Shown: positions 31,964 through 41,499 of the stretch, one piece after another
How the letters are laid out: each line of letters opens with the position of its first letter
Position numbering within the stretch: position 1 is the stretch's first letter
Source of the DNA: WVZH01 sp034430895
GTDB taxonomy: Bacteria > Chloroflexota > Anaerolineae > Anaerolineales > E44-bin32
Assembly (NCBI GenBank): GCA_034430895.1
Contig: DAOUDW010000079.1
Span: forward strand, 19,905-83,904
Reading direction: 5' to 3'
DNA length: 64,000 bases
Made by a program: the position numbers and the translations under genes
Notes under the pieces: model-generated
Told to the model about the DNA's origin: nothing
The model's database searches: none
Seen by the model: only the letters and a program-made list of their open reading frames with translations

Positions 31964-34900
31964 CTATTCCGGTTCGATCTTTACCTGAATGGCTCGCACG
32001 ATGAGGCGATAGCGATATGAATCACTGGCTTCATCGTAGCCCTGGCAAGTGATCAACGTTATCCATGGATACTCCTCATGTTCGAAGACGTTCGTATCGG
32101 GCGTGACGTTTCGACAGGAGCGTACCTCATAAATATATCGTTGGCCAAAGGCGTGGATGATCACCTGGTCGCCCGAGCGTAACTTGTGCAGGTTGACAAA
32201 TGGACCAGGAGATCCGTCCGCCAGATAGACGTGGGCTGTGATGGCTGAATTACCCGACCAGGTGGGAAAGGCGGTGCCCTGAAGGTAACCGGCCTGATCC
32301 CACAACCAGGTTACGTCCCAGCCTGTGCCCGATCGGGGAATGCCGATGATAGTTGTATTCACACCCAGGCTTGGGATTTCCAGCCAGATACCACCGAGAG
32401 GCGTATAGACAACTTCTGGCGGTTGTGCAGGCAATACGGTTACTTGCCCGGGTGCAAAGCCAGTTTCGGGTATTTCCTCCACCGGACTCGAGGTCCCGAT
32501 CGTTACCGAATCGCTGATTCCATAACTGTTGACACCGGCAGGCGCAGTGGGATCATACCAACGTTCCGTTGAGTTTGGATTGTATGGTGATCTCTGCACC
32601 GGGACTGGCGGCGGTCCAGGAGTGGTAGGATCGATCTCCAGACTCGTCCATTCCGCGCTTGAAGAATTGACAACCGGAGGTGGTCCGAGATAGGTCGCCT
32701 GGAAGGTTACGCTTGCGGTCTCAGTGAGACGGATCACGTCCCAAGTAATCGTGAGTGTATTGGTGGCAGCATCGTAGTAGGGCGGTGGCTCTGGATTGAC
32801 CGTAGCTGTGCCCCCGATTACCAGGGTAGCCGGAAGGAAGGTCAAGCCGGTGGGGATCTGATCTCGAACAACCACGTCGAAGGCATCCGCGGTACTGGCG
32901 GCATCGTGGGTGAGATCGATCGTGAACGTGACGGATTCGCCAATCGAAACCGAAGTCGGTGCGGCGTCTTTATCTATTACCAACTCTGGCTCGATAATCT
33001 GTACGGGCGGCGCGTTGGTTGATCTCGTTCCACCTAGCCAGGTCCAGGTTACGTCGTTGGACAGGCTGTCGCCGTCCTGGTTGGCCAGGATATCCAAAAC
33101 AATCAGCGTGTATCGAACTCTCACAACCTGGGCTGATGCCGATGTACTTGTGATGGTACCGAAATCGAAGGTAATCAGCTCGCCGGAATTTTCGATCAAC
33201 GGATTGCTCCCGGGAGTTGTTCCGTCCAGCGTACCACAGGCAACGACACCTGTTCCGAAGGTGCTGCTGCTGACGTTGGCGGGCATGGTGATGGAGATAC
33301 AATCCGTGAAGGCGAGACCGGCTTGTGGCGTATCCACCAGCTGGACAGCGTCCAAACTCGCTCCGGCGGGGATGGTCATGCCGATTTCGTAGGTGATGAT
33401 CTCTCCGATGGTTACGTTGGGGTCGGTCGTATGGCTGGCATCGGTAGAGACAATCGTCTTCGACAGATTTGTGACAAACCCGAAGTCAACCGTAGGGTTG
33501 TACGTCGTTCCGGTGACATTCGTGACCACGTTGTTCGATGCAGCGCCGGAGCTGCCGGGCGTCAGGGTGACGAGATTGCTGGAGATGACACCACTGCCCG
33601 TCCCAACGCCGTTGTCGTTATTGTCTATATTGCTATTCGGGTTGGCGGTGTCAGCAGGATTGGCGGTATCTACGGTACTGGGAGAACCGGTGGGTAAGAC
33701 TCTGACAACATAACTCCCTGCGGGGAGCCCGCTGAAGCGGTATTCCCCACTCCCGTTGGAGAGCATTCCACCCGGGGCATCATCCGCGCTTCCTAAGATT
33801 CCGTCCGGGCCGACGTTGAGTTCAGTTGTGCCGTTGCCGGTAAATAATTGTACAGTCGCGCCTGGCAGCGGTGAGTCGCTGCCGTCGAAAGCACCGCTTT
33901 CGTCGAGGTCCTGGAATATCAGGTTGCCCAATTCCTGGCGGTAGAAACCAAAATCTACCGTGCGATTGCTTTGCTCATCCACTGCTTCGCCTGCTTGGGG
34001 ATTGGTCGTTGGGTCGATCTCGCCGGTCGGCTCGACGCCACTTGGTCCGAGCGTGACGGTCTGCGCCGAAACGTAGTTGACCGTATTCCCTGTGAATTGG
34101 GTCACCCCGTTATCGTCGCTGTCTGTGTTGTTATCCGGATCGGGACCGATGCTGTCCGTGGTTGTTCCACCCGCGGCGATGCTCGTACCGCTGCTCAGGT
34201 AACCAGCCAACGGATCGCTCGGGTTCGTATCGCCCGTCCCAACATCGCGGAAGTTGTCAGCGGGGATGACCACGATATAGTCGTCTGCGCCCAAATCATC
34301 GAAGCGGTAGTATCCATTACCAATGGTGTTGAGAAAACCGATGGATGTGTCACCCGCGTCAAAGACGCCCGGTGTGGTTCCGTCATCCAGATATAGCTCT
34401 ACACGTACACCACTAATTCCGATCTCACCTACATCCAGGATGCCGTTGTTGTCCGTGTCGAACCAGACCCGGTTGCCCAGGCTGTATGGGGTTAGGGTCA
34501 GCGTGTCTGTCGCCGGCTGGATGTTGGTCACATTCTGTTCGTTCGTCAGGCTGCCTGGCGGGATTGTATTCGTATAGATGCCAGGATTCGCACCCGTAAC
34601 AGGAATAGTAAGTTGGCAGTTGTCGAATCCTATCGGCAGGGAACCACCGGAAAGCTGGATCGTGGTATCGCTTGGGGATGCCGAAAGCGTGCCCCCGCAG
34701 CCATTGGTCGGTGCAGGCGCCGCACCACCCGCGACCTGCAATCCGGCGGGCAACGTGTCAACCAGGCCTACGTCGGTTATTGCCACAGTAGCAGTGGTGC
34801 GAATGGTGATTGTCAGAATGGAATAGCTGCTCAAGCCTGCGGAAATCGGGTTGGGTGCAAAACTCTTGCTGATGCTGGCGCCTGCCAAGTTGGTCAGTGT

Positions 34901-37900
34901 GGCGGCAGTGGGGGTCTGATTCTGGGCCCCGTTGAAGGAGGTGACGGCCAGGGCGGGAATTGTGTTGGTACGGTTCCCGTTGACCACCATAGTCACATCC
35001 AGCGTGAGAGTACATTCATCGCCCGGCGCCAGGTAGCCACCGCTGAACGAAAACGTACTCGAACCGGCTGTGCCTGTCAAAGTTGCCTCCGGGCCACAAT
35101 CTGAGGCATCGAAATTGGGAGGATCGACGAGGATCATCTCGCCGGGAGGATAAGCGTCCGGATCGGGAGGATCGAGCCACATGTTATCGGTAAACGAAAT
35201 GTCGATTAATTCCGCTCCTGTATTTGGATTTCGCAGAATAATACTCATCTGTGAGTTTGCACCACCATAGACCAGCTGCGGATTGAAGCCTTTCACGACC
35301 TCGAGATCCAGGTTGCGAACGGTCAGCGGAGCGCTTGCAGGCGCATCGGAATTCATTGTTGAGGGTGATTCCTCGATGCGTGCCACCACATTCGTGGGGG
35401 GGATGGTGTTGGTGTGTGTAGCTGGAACTGCCCCGTTGGTGGATTTGCCCTGAACGTCCACATTAATGGTGCAAATGCCGTTGATACCACCCACTTGAGC
35501 TGGGATCGTGCCGTTCGTCATGGATATTGTCTGAGAACCGGGAGTGGCAGTGATCACAGCACTGCCGCAAGTTGTGCTGGTATTGGGGATTGGTGCAACC
35601 ACCACACCATTTGTGGTGGTCCCCGGGAGCGTATCCGAGAGTGTCGCATCCACCAGGTTGGCCGGATTCGAATTCTCCAAGGTGATCGTCAGGGTCGAAA
35701 GCCCATCTGGATTGACGATATCGGGGTAGAACGCCTTGCTGATGGTCAAGGTGCTGGGGGTGTGTACCGTGAGCTCAGCGCTGACATCGCCCGGAGGGTT
35801 TCTGTTCTCGTTATTGGTAACATTACCGGGTAGGATGGTGTTGTTGTAGACGATGCCCGGTCCGGTGCCGGTGTCGCTGGTTACATACACCTCCACCGTG
35901 CAGGTCTCCCCTGCCAGAATAGAACCGCCGCTGCCCGCAATCGTGGTTGCCCCATTCGCCGGGGGCCAGGCGCCGCCCAGCGGGCCGCATTCGAGGGAAG
36001 CTGATGGAGGTGTGGAATTGCTGACATATACGTCTCCATCTCCCCCGGTGGGCAGGGTATCCGAAAATGTGAAATTGGTAAGATTGGTATCCGCAGGAGC
36101 GGTGAAAGTCAACTGTAGAGTCGAATCATCGCCTATGTCGATTGTGCTTGGTGTGAAAGTCTTTGTAGTAGCCACGCCGGTGGTAAGGGTGTATACACTC
36201 ACAGGGGCGGACGCCGCTGTGGTGTTGCTGGGGCCTTCTGCCGTCGTCAGGCCGCCGACGGGGATGGTATTGGTATAGGAAGCCGAGAGCGCACCCGGCG
36301 CTGTTGTCACTGTGGCGGTAATGACACAGGTGCTGTTGGCTGGGATGGTGCCGCCCGTCAGGGTTACAGTTCGGGTAGTGGGCGCCCCAGAAAGAGCAAC
36401 CGATCCCCCGGGGCAGGTGGTGCTGGGGGTGCTGGGGGTGCCCGTGAACACCAGGTTGTTGTTGGGAGCGATCGGCAGGGTATCACTCACTGCCACGTTT
36501 GTGTAATCTGAGTCGGTCGAGTTCGTCAGGGTGATGGTCAGGAGGTTGGTATCCCCCGCCTGAAAAGCGGAATACTGAAAAGCTTTGCTGACGCTGACAG
36601 CATTGACGAGCAGGCTCCGGCTGCCGGTATTGCTGTTCGTTGGGCCCTCGGTGGTCGTCACAGATCCGGGTCCCAGTATGTTCGTGTATGTGCCGCTTGA
36701 GGTGCTTTGAGTCGGCCGGACGTACACGTCGATCGTACATGATGACGGCCCAGCCGGAAGCGTACCGCCTGTGAGTCGAATTGACGTGTCGCCCGACTCG
36801 AGGGAGCCACCTCCCCCGTCGGTGATCGAGCCGCCGCTGCATGTCGTGGATGGGGCTGGTGATGGTCCTGGGGGAAGTTCGACAGCATGGGGCGCAACTT
36901 CGATTCCCGCCGGAAGGTTGTCGGTAAGCGTGATTCCGGTAAGCGGGCCGCCCGTGGCGGGGTTACTGATCGTGATACTCAATAGACTGGCATCCGGATA
37001 AGACACCGTGAGGGGAGAGAAGCTTTTCGCTACGCTGATGGTAGATACATTTACCGTGTCGCTGGCTGGAGATGCGTTCGTTCCCCCCTGGGTTGTAGTG
37101 AGAGTACCGTGCAGTATGGTGTTGGTGTAGTCGCTGGCTGCCGGGTTGCCCGGATCGGTGGTCACCGTGGCGCTGATGGTGCAGGTGCTGGGAGCGGCGA
37201 TCGATCCACCCGGGATGGTGCCGCCTGTCAATTCCACCGTCCGTGGAGGAGGTCCACCCGTCAAGTTCACTGCACCGCCGCAGGTAGTCCCTGCGCTTCC
37301 GGGAACGAATTCCAGGTTGTTGTTGGGAGCGATCGGCAGTGTATCCGAGAGGTTGGCGCCGGTAAATGCATAGGGTGATGGATTGCTGATCGTAATTGTC
37401 AGGGTGGTCGTTTGTCCCGCGGCAAACGTGTCTGGGGAGAAGAGTTTGGTAATCGAGAGCGATTCGACATCCACGCTGTCGGAAGTCGAGGAGTGATTGG
37501 TCGCTCCCTGGTCGGTATTCAATGCGCCGGCCAGGATTGTATTCGTATAGGTGCCTTCCGCCGTACTAATCAACGCTCTTGCAAAGGCTGTGATGGTACA
37601 GGTTGAGTTGGCGAGGAGCGTGCCGCCTGTCAAGCGGAGGGTATCATTGGTGTTCGTCGTGGTAACGATCGACACTGTCGCCCCGCCATTGCAGGTCGTC
37701 AATTCGGTGCCGATGACATATTCCAATCCGGCCGGCAAGACGTCATCCAGCGCGGCGCCGGTGTAGTCGAAAGACGCATGATTCTGGATGGTGATGGTCA
37801 CCGGGCTGGTATCACCGGCTGCGATCGGAGAAGTCCCAAATGCTTTATTCAGCGTGAAGGCCTGGACATTGAGAGGAGCACTTGCTGAATCGGTATTGGT

Positions 37901-38851
37901 CACCCCTTCGCGAGTCTGAATGGAGCCGGGTCCGCCAGGGCCAGCGGGTATGGTATTGATATAGGCGCCTTGGACTGCGGAAGTGACATCCACGGTTATG
38001 TCGCAGTTGGAACTTGGGGCAATCGTGCCGTCATTCAATCTGATGGAAGTGTCGCCGGGATCCAACGAACCCCCACCGCCGTCGCTGAGGGTTCCTGCAC
38101 CGCAGCCGCTGAGGCTGGCGTTGACCGGGTCAGCCAGTTGAATATCGCCATTTCCACTTGTGGGCAGCGTATCGGTGAGCGTAGTTTCTGTCAGCGGATT
38201 GTTGGGGTCGCTGTTCTGAATAGTGATCGTCAGTGTGCTGGTCCCTCCGGCAAAGATCGTGTTGGGGGCAAAACTCTTGAAGAGGGAAGGCTCATCTACC
38301 TCGATCACGTTCAGCGTAGCGCTCGCTGGCGTGGTGTTCGAAATAAAAACCGGTGTGGGTGGGATGCCTGTATCCTCCGGGTCAATGGTGTATGAGGACA
38401 ATGCACCGGTAGGAATGGTATTGATCAGGTTTCCAGGAGTGGTGGAGGTGACGGTAACTTCCACCGAGCATTGGCCGGGGAGGCCACCCGATTCTCCGGG
38501 GACCGTGCCGCCGGTTAACATGACCGAAGTGTCCCCGGGGCCAAGTGCTCCTCCTCCCCCATCGGTGACTGTACCGCCGCAGGTGTTCACGATAGTTGAG
38601 CTGGCGATCGAAAGTCCCGGCTGGATGCTGAGCAGATCATCCGTCCAGCTGGCGTCTGTGAGCGGGTTTTGATTGAGGTTGTATACGGTAACCCGCAATG
38701 TGGAAGTTCCTCCCGAGACGATGGCAATCGGATCGAAACTCTTGTTAATTTCGGCCGGGACGGTTACTGCATAAGCTGTTTTTGGTGGAGGGAAGATAAA
38801 GGAGAGGATTAACACACTGGCGCATACGATTGCACGAACGGCATTCCTCAT
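31964..38851 (-). CDS. Giant surface repeat protein with IPETG motif and C-terminal sortase domain
   Basis: 2295 residues from ATG 38851 (MRNAVRAIV, good signal peptide ending KTAYA); a TTG 27 codons earlier is unlikely. Residues about 36-1455 are ten repeats of about 140 residues, each opening like (I/V)(S/N)KSFxPxxIxxGxxSTLTITIxN. Residues about 1456-1635 and 1636-1790 are SdrD/Cna-B-like modules (LGNRVWFDTDNNG, LGNLIFQDLDESG). Residues about 1956-2080 are DUF11-like (IDKDAAPTSVSIGESVTFTI). IPETG at 2127-2131 resembles a sortase signal. Residues about 2151-2295 are a sortase-type domain with His2207 (ITAHVYL), Cys2269 (TLITCQG) and Arg2282 (YRLIVRA). No membrane helix follows the motif. Function inferred: a self-processing or pilin-linking surface adhesin. 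Confidence 0.88.
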   Translation of the reverse strand: MRNAVRAIVCASVLILSFIFPPPKTAYAVTVPAEINKSFDPIAIVSGGTSTLRVTVYNLNQNPLTDASWTDDLLSIQPGLSIASSTIVNTCGGTVTDGGGGALGPGDTSVMLTGGTVPGESGGLPGQCSVEVTVTSTTPGNLINTIPTGALSSYTIDPEDTGIPPTPVFISNTTPASATLNVIEVDEPSLFKSFAPNTIFAGGTSTLTITIQNSDPNNPLTETTLTDTLPTSGNGDIQLADPVNASLSGCGAGTLSDGGGGSLDPGDTSIRLNDGTIAPSSNCDITVDVTSAVQGAYINTIPAGPGGPGSIQTREGVTNTDSASAPLNVQAFTLNKAFGTSPIAAGDTSPVTITIQNHASFDYTGAALDDVLPAGLEYVIGTELTTCNGGATVSIVTTTNTNDTLRLTGGTLLANSTCTITAFARALISTAEGTYTNTILAGALNTDQGATNHSSTSDSVDVESLSITKLFSPDTFAAGQTTTLTITISNPSPYAFTGANLSDTLPIAPNNNLEFVPGSAGTTCGGAVNLTGGPPPRTVELTGGTIPGGSIAAPSTCTISATVTTDPGNPAASDYTNTILHGTLTTTQGGTNASPASDTVNVSTISVAKSFSPLTVSYPDASLLSITISNPATGGPLTGITLTDNLPAGIEVAPHAVELPPGPSPAPSTTCSGGSITDGGGGSLESGDTSIRLTGGTLPAGPSSCTIDVYVRPTQSTSSGTYTNILGPGSVTTTEGPTNSNTGSRSLLVNAVSVSKAFQYSAFQAGDTNLLTITLTNSTDSDYTNVAVSDTLPIAPNNNLVFTGTPSTPSTTCPGGSVALSGAPTTRTVTLTGGTIPANSTCVITATVTTAPGALSASYTNTIPVGGLTTAEGPSNTTAASAPVSVYTLTTGVATTKTFTPSTIDIGDDSTLQLTFTAPADTNLTNFTFSDTLPTGGDGDVYVSNSTPPSASLECGPLGGAWPPANGATTIAGSGGSILAGETCTVEVYVTSDTGTGPGIVYNNTILPGNVTNNENRNPPGDVSAELTVHTPSTLTISKAFYPDIVNPDGLSTLTITLENSNPANLVDATLSDTLPGTTTNGVVVAPIPNTSTTCGSAVITATPGSQTISMTNGTIPAQVGGINGICTINVDVQGKSTNGAVPATHTNTIPPTNVVARIEESPSTMNSDAPASAPLTVRNLDLEVVKGFNPQLVYGGANSQMSIILRNPNTGAELIDISFTDNMWLDPPDPDAYPPGEMILVDPPNFDASDCGPEATLTGTAGSSTFSFSGGYLAPGDECTLTLDVTMVVNGNRTNTIPALAVTSFNGAQNQTPTAATLTNLAGASISKSFAPNPISAGLSSYSILTITIRTTATVAITDVGLVDTLPAGLQVAGGAAPAPTNGCGGTLSASPSDTTIQLSGGSLPIGFDNCQLTIPVTGANPGIYTNTIPPGSLTNEQNVTNIQPATDTLTLTPYSLGNRVWFDTDNNGILDVGEIGISGVRVELYLDDGTTPGVFDAGDTSIGFLNTIGNGYYRFDDLGADDYIVVIPADNFRDVGTGDTNPSDPLAGYLSSGTSIAAGGTTTDSIGPDPDNNTDSDDNGVTQFTGNTVNYVSAQTVTLGPSGVEPTGEIDPTTNPQAGEAVDEQSNRTVDFGFYRQELGNLIFQDLDESGAFDGSDSPLPGATVQLFTGNGTTELNVGPDGILGSADDAPGGMLSNGSGEYRFSGLPAGSYVVRVLPTGSPSTVDTANPADTANPNSNIDNNDNGVGTGSGVISSNLVTLTPGSSGAASNNVVTNVTGTTYNPTVDFGFVTNLSKTIVSTDASHTTDPNVTIGEIITYEIGMTIPAGASLDAVQLVDTPQAGLAFTDCISITMPANVSSSTFGTGVVACGTLDGTTPGSNPLIENSGELITFDFGTITSTSASAQVVRVRYTLIVLDILANQDGDSLSNDVTWTWLGGTRSTNAPPVQIIEPELVIDKDAAPTSVSIGESVTFTIDLTHDAASTADAFDVVVRDQIPTGLTFLPATLVIGGTATVNPEPPPYYDAATNTLTITWDVIRLTETASVTFQATYLGPPPVVNSSSAEWTSLEIDPTTPGPPPVPVQRSPYNPNSTERWYDPTAPAGVNSYGISDSVTIGTSSPVEEIPETGFAPGQVTVLPAQPPEVVYTPLGGIWLEIPSLGVNTTIIGIPRSGTGWDVTWLWDQAGYLQGTAFPTWSGNSAITAHVYLADGSPGPFVNLHKLRSGDQVIIHAFGQRYIYEVRSCRNVTPDTNVFEHEEYPWITLITCQGYDEASDSYRYRLIVRAIQVKIEPE

Positions 38852-39304
38852 CGTTGTTATCCACGATTTAATATGAAGCGAAACCGGATACCGTCGGTTT
38901 CGCTGCTTGCTCCCCAAAATCCTGACTTGCAAGGCAAGTTACGATCAACTTCAGGTTTTGGAACAATATGTAGTGACGTGGGAATATCGGTATTATTGTA
39001 CACGAAGCTTTCCATCTCGACCATACCCAATCTGCCATAATCTTGCTTGTCCGAAAATCTGAATACGAATGGGCATCTCTCTGCTGCGATACCCGCGATG
39101 GATTGGGAGAAGCAGGTGCGTGAAATCAGGAAGCGTTTTTCAATTCCGAAGGCTTATCGAACTCAATAAACTTTCTCGATTGGTGTCCTGCGGGGGAAGC
39201 CGTTACTCGTCAGGGCTGTGTGGTGCAGTGGAGTACAATTAAGAATATCTGAGGCGATCCCCACTCACAGGGCGCGGTGATCGCAGAAGAGGAGACGGCC
39301 CGAG
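38852..39304. other. Intergenic region between divergent genes
   Basis: About 450 bases that must hold the promoters of the giant surface gene (minus) and the TIGR04076 gene (plus). On the plus strand TACAAT (39234-39239) is a -10 candidate without a clear -35 box. No reading frame, tRNA or strong hairpin is seen. Confidence 0.4.
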
Positions 39305-39622
39305 ATGATCACCTGTAAAATCACCGTGCTGAAGACTTCTTTTAACCAGGATCTGGTAGATGAATATGTCGAGTCAGAACGGAAGAAGACCCTGGGCCCG
39401 TGTGAGGTGTTCGAAGAGGGACAGGAATTCGTCACAGACGTGTGGTCGGGAATTCCGCAGGGCTTCTGCCCGTGGGCGTGGGACGATATTTATAAGGCGC
39501 TGGTCGGTTTCGCTGCGGACGGCAACTTCGGCATGTGGTACGAAAATCCAAACACGATCATCGCCTGCTGCTCCGACGGCACCCGGCCGGTCTATTTCAA
39601 GATCGAGAAGATCGAAAGCTGA
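39305..39622 (+). CDS. TIGR04076 family protein
   Basis: 105 residues behind GAGGAG. It opens with ITCKITVLKTSFNQDLVDEY and carries GPCEVFEEGQEFVTD, GIPQGFCPWAWDDIYKAL, then IACCSDGTRPVYFKIEKI. These conserved Cys and the order of segments are those of the small TIGR04076 proteins, which are common in anaerobes and have no known function. No signal or membrane segment. It lies 58 bases before a nitroreductase gene on the same strand. Confidence 0.82.
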   Translation: MITCKITVLKTSFNQDLVDEYVESERKKTLGPCEVFEEGQEFVTDVWSGIPQGFCPWAWDDIYKALVGFAADGNFGMWYENPNTIIACCSDGTRPVYFKIEKIES

Positions 39623-39680
39623 CCGTTCTTCGAATCGAGATTAACGCTGCAGTGGGCTTTACTCCGTAGGAGTGATCGTG

Positions 39681-40283
39681 GTGAGCGAATTGCGTAATGA
39701 GATAAACCAATTGATCCGGGATCGCTGGTCTTCGCGAAATTATGATCCTGAAAGGTCGGTTCCAGCGGAGATGATCGACCGGCTGCTCGAAGCAGCCCGC
39801 TGGGCGCCCTCCGGTCGTAATCGACAGCCCTGGCGTTACATTGTCTTCGACGAGCGCAACGAAGGTGCCCTGGCGCAAGCGCGGGCTTGTCTTGATCCTG
39901 GAAACCAGGAGTGGGCCAACCGGGCTCCTGTCCTTCTGCTTGCCGCGGCAAAGACAATGCTCCCTAATGGCAAGATCCTTTCGACGGCCACTCACGATCT
40001 GGGTTTAGCCAATGAAAATTTGTTACTGCAAGCAATCAGCATGGGATTGCATTGTCGTCCGATGGGAGGATTCGACCGCGAGTGCGCTCGCAAATCATTT
40101 GACATTCCTGATGAATACCATCCTATGGTAATGATCGCTGTCGGTTTTCAGGGAAGGATTGATGATCTATCGGAAGATGTCCAGTCGAAGGAATCGACAC
40201 CACGTACGCGACGTGAGATCGAGGCATTTGCGTTTCTCGGCGCATGGGAGGCGAAATATCCGACAGGACGTGAATCGGCATGA
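39681..40283 (+). CDS. Nitroreductase-family flavoprotein
   Basis: Start taken as GTG 39681, eight bases after AGGAG; GTG codons at 39672 and 39678 are alternatives. About 200 residues. The N-terminal FMN-binding part is clear: IRDRWSSRNYDPERSV, then LLEAARWAPSGRNRQPWRYIVF. Later LANENLLLQAISMGLHCRPMGGFD and HPMVMIAVGFQG follow the family order. Such proteins form FMN dimers and reduce nitro groups, quinones or other small molecules with NAD(P)H. The substrate cannot be predicted. Confidence 0.9.
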   Translation: MSELRNEINQLIRDRWSSRNYDPERSVPAEMIDRLLEAARWAPSGRNRQPWRYIVFDERNEGALAQARACLDPGNQEWANRAPVLLLAAAKTMLPNGKILSTATHDLGLANENLLLQAISMGLHCRPMGGFDRECARKSFDIPDEYHPMVMIAVGFQGRIDDLSEDVQSKESTPRTRREIEAFAFLGAWEAKYPTGRESA

Positions 40284-40406
40284 ATAACATCCTCCATCGG
40301 GTCATCGTTCCCATACGAATGTCCTCAATGATAAGGTACGAGTTGCAGATGGAAGATCCGTTTATGCCCATATACAATGAATGCCAGTCTTGAGGTGATT
40401 TGGTTA

Positions 40407-40435
40407 TTGTTTTGTGAATCCACTGACGGTATAAA
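40407..40435 (+). promoter_or_regulatory. Promoter of the DUF362 gene
   Basis: TTGTTT (40407-40412), 17-bp spacer, TATAAA (40430-40435). The start codon is at 40462. Confidence 0.5.
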
Positions 40436-40461
40436 AGTCTCACGTTGAGGAGGATGTCGGT

Positions 40462-41499
40462 ATGCAGAAGCTGAGTCGAAGAGAAGTCTTACGTTGGATC
40501 TCCCTTCAAATTGCCGCTTTGACCGGAGCCCATATTTTGGCTGCCTGCGGGGAGGGAGCGTCTTCAACAGAGGTTCGAGATGGAGTGCCGGGAAGTTCTC
40601 CTACGGAAACCATCGCTGCCCCATCCTCAGATGATGGTGCTCTGCAAGATATCCAATCTGTGAAAGCGACGGAAACACCAGAGGTGTATCCGCACCTGAC
40701 GGTTGCTCGAGGCGGAGAGCCCGAGGCGCTGGTACGCAGCGCGCTGGCGGCGCTGGGCGGCATGGGACGTTTCGTTCACCCGGGAGACGACGTGATCGTC
40801 AAGCCCAATATCTGCGTCTCGTATCACACCTTCAAATACGCCGCAACGGCCAATCCCTGGGTGGTTGCGACTTTGGTTAAACTTTGTTTCGAAGCTGGCG
40901 CAGCGCGAGTGCGCGTGATGGATTATCCCTTCGGGGGCACCTGCGAACAAGCCTACGCACGCAGTGGCATTGCGGAGCAGGTTCAGGCTGCCGGGGGTAT
41001 CATGGAGACCATCTCGAGCATCAAATTCGTCGAGACAGAGATCCCCCAGGGTCAGGACTTACGCACATGTTGGATTTATGACGATATACTCCAGGCAGAT
41101 ACCGTGATCAATGTGCCCATCGCCAAACATCACAGCCTGGCGCGACTGACACTGGGGATGAAGAATTTGATGGGCACCATTCGCGATCGTCCGCCCATGC
41201 ACATCAACTTGGGCCAGCGCCTGGCCGATCTGGTAAGCCGCATCCAACCCGCGCTGACCGTCGTGGATGCGGTGCGTATACTCAAAACGCATGGTCCCAC
41301 AGGCGGGAATCTGGATGACGTGCAGAAATTGGACACCGTGATCGCCAGCCCCGACATTGTGGCCGCGGACAGTTATGCTGCTGGCTTGTTTGGCATGCAG
41401 CCCAACGAATTGGGCTATATCAACGCCGGTGTGGAGATGGGTCTGGGCCGCAGCGACCTCGAAAACCTGGAGATTGTGGAGTTGCCCTATGCAGCATGA
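40462..41499 (+). CDS. Exported DUF362 lipoprotein
   Basis: 345 residues. The N-terminus SRREVLRW is a twin-arginine-like signal and ends in ILAACG, a lipobox at about residue 30, so the protein is probably exported folded by Tat and lipidated. The body is DUF362: DDVIVKPNICVSYHTFKYAATANPWVVATLVKLCFEAGA and VINVPIAKHHSLARLTLGMKNLMGTI. DUF362 proteins are often near iron-sulfur or radical enzymes; their role is unclear. The WD40 gene overlaps its end by 11 bases, indicating co-expression. Confidence 0.85.
   Translation: MQKLSRREVLRWISLQIAALTGAHILAACGEGASSTEVRDGVPGSSPTETIAAPSSDDGALQDIQSVKATETPEVYPHLTVARGGEPEALVRSALAALGGMGRFVHPGDDVIVKPNICVSYHTFKYAATANPWVVATLVKLCFEAGAARVRVMDYPFGGTCEQAYARSGIAEQVQAAGGIMETISSIKFVETEIPQGQDLRTCWIYDDILQADTVINVPIAKHHSLARLTLGMKNLMGTIRDRPPMHINLGQRLADLVSRIQPALTVVDAVRILKTHGPTGGNLDDVQKLDTVIASPDIVAADSYAAGLFGMQPNELGYINAGVEMGLGRSDLENLEIVELPYAA

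Noticed and set aside
36300..37300. CRISPR-like periodicity in the giant gene
   Set aside because: The recurring bases follow protein repeats of about 420 bp and are coding; no short identical repeats with regular spacers occur.
32910..38672. Many plus-strand open frames of 60-160 codons opposite the giant surface gene
   Set aside because: They are antisense shadows of a Gly/Thr/Asn-rich coding strand; none has a ribosome site or a recognisable domain, while the minus frame is one uninterrupted protein.
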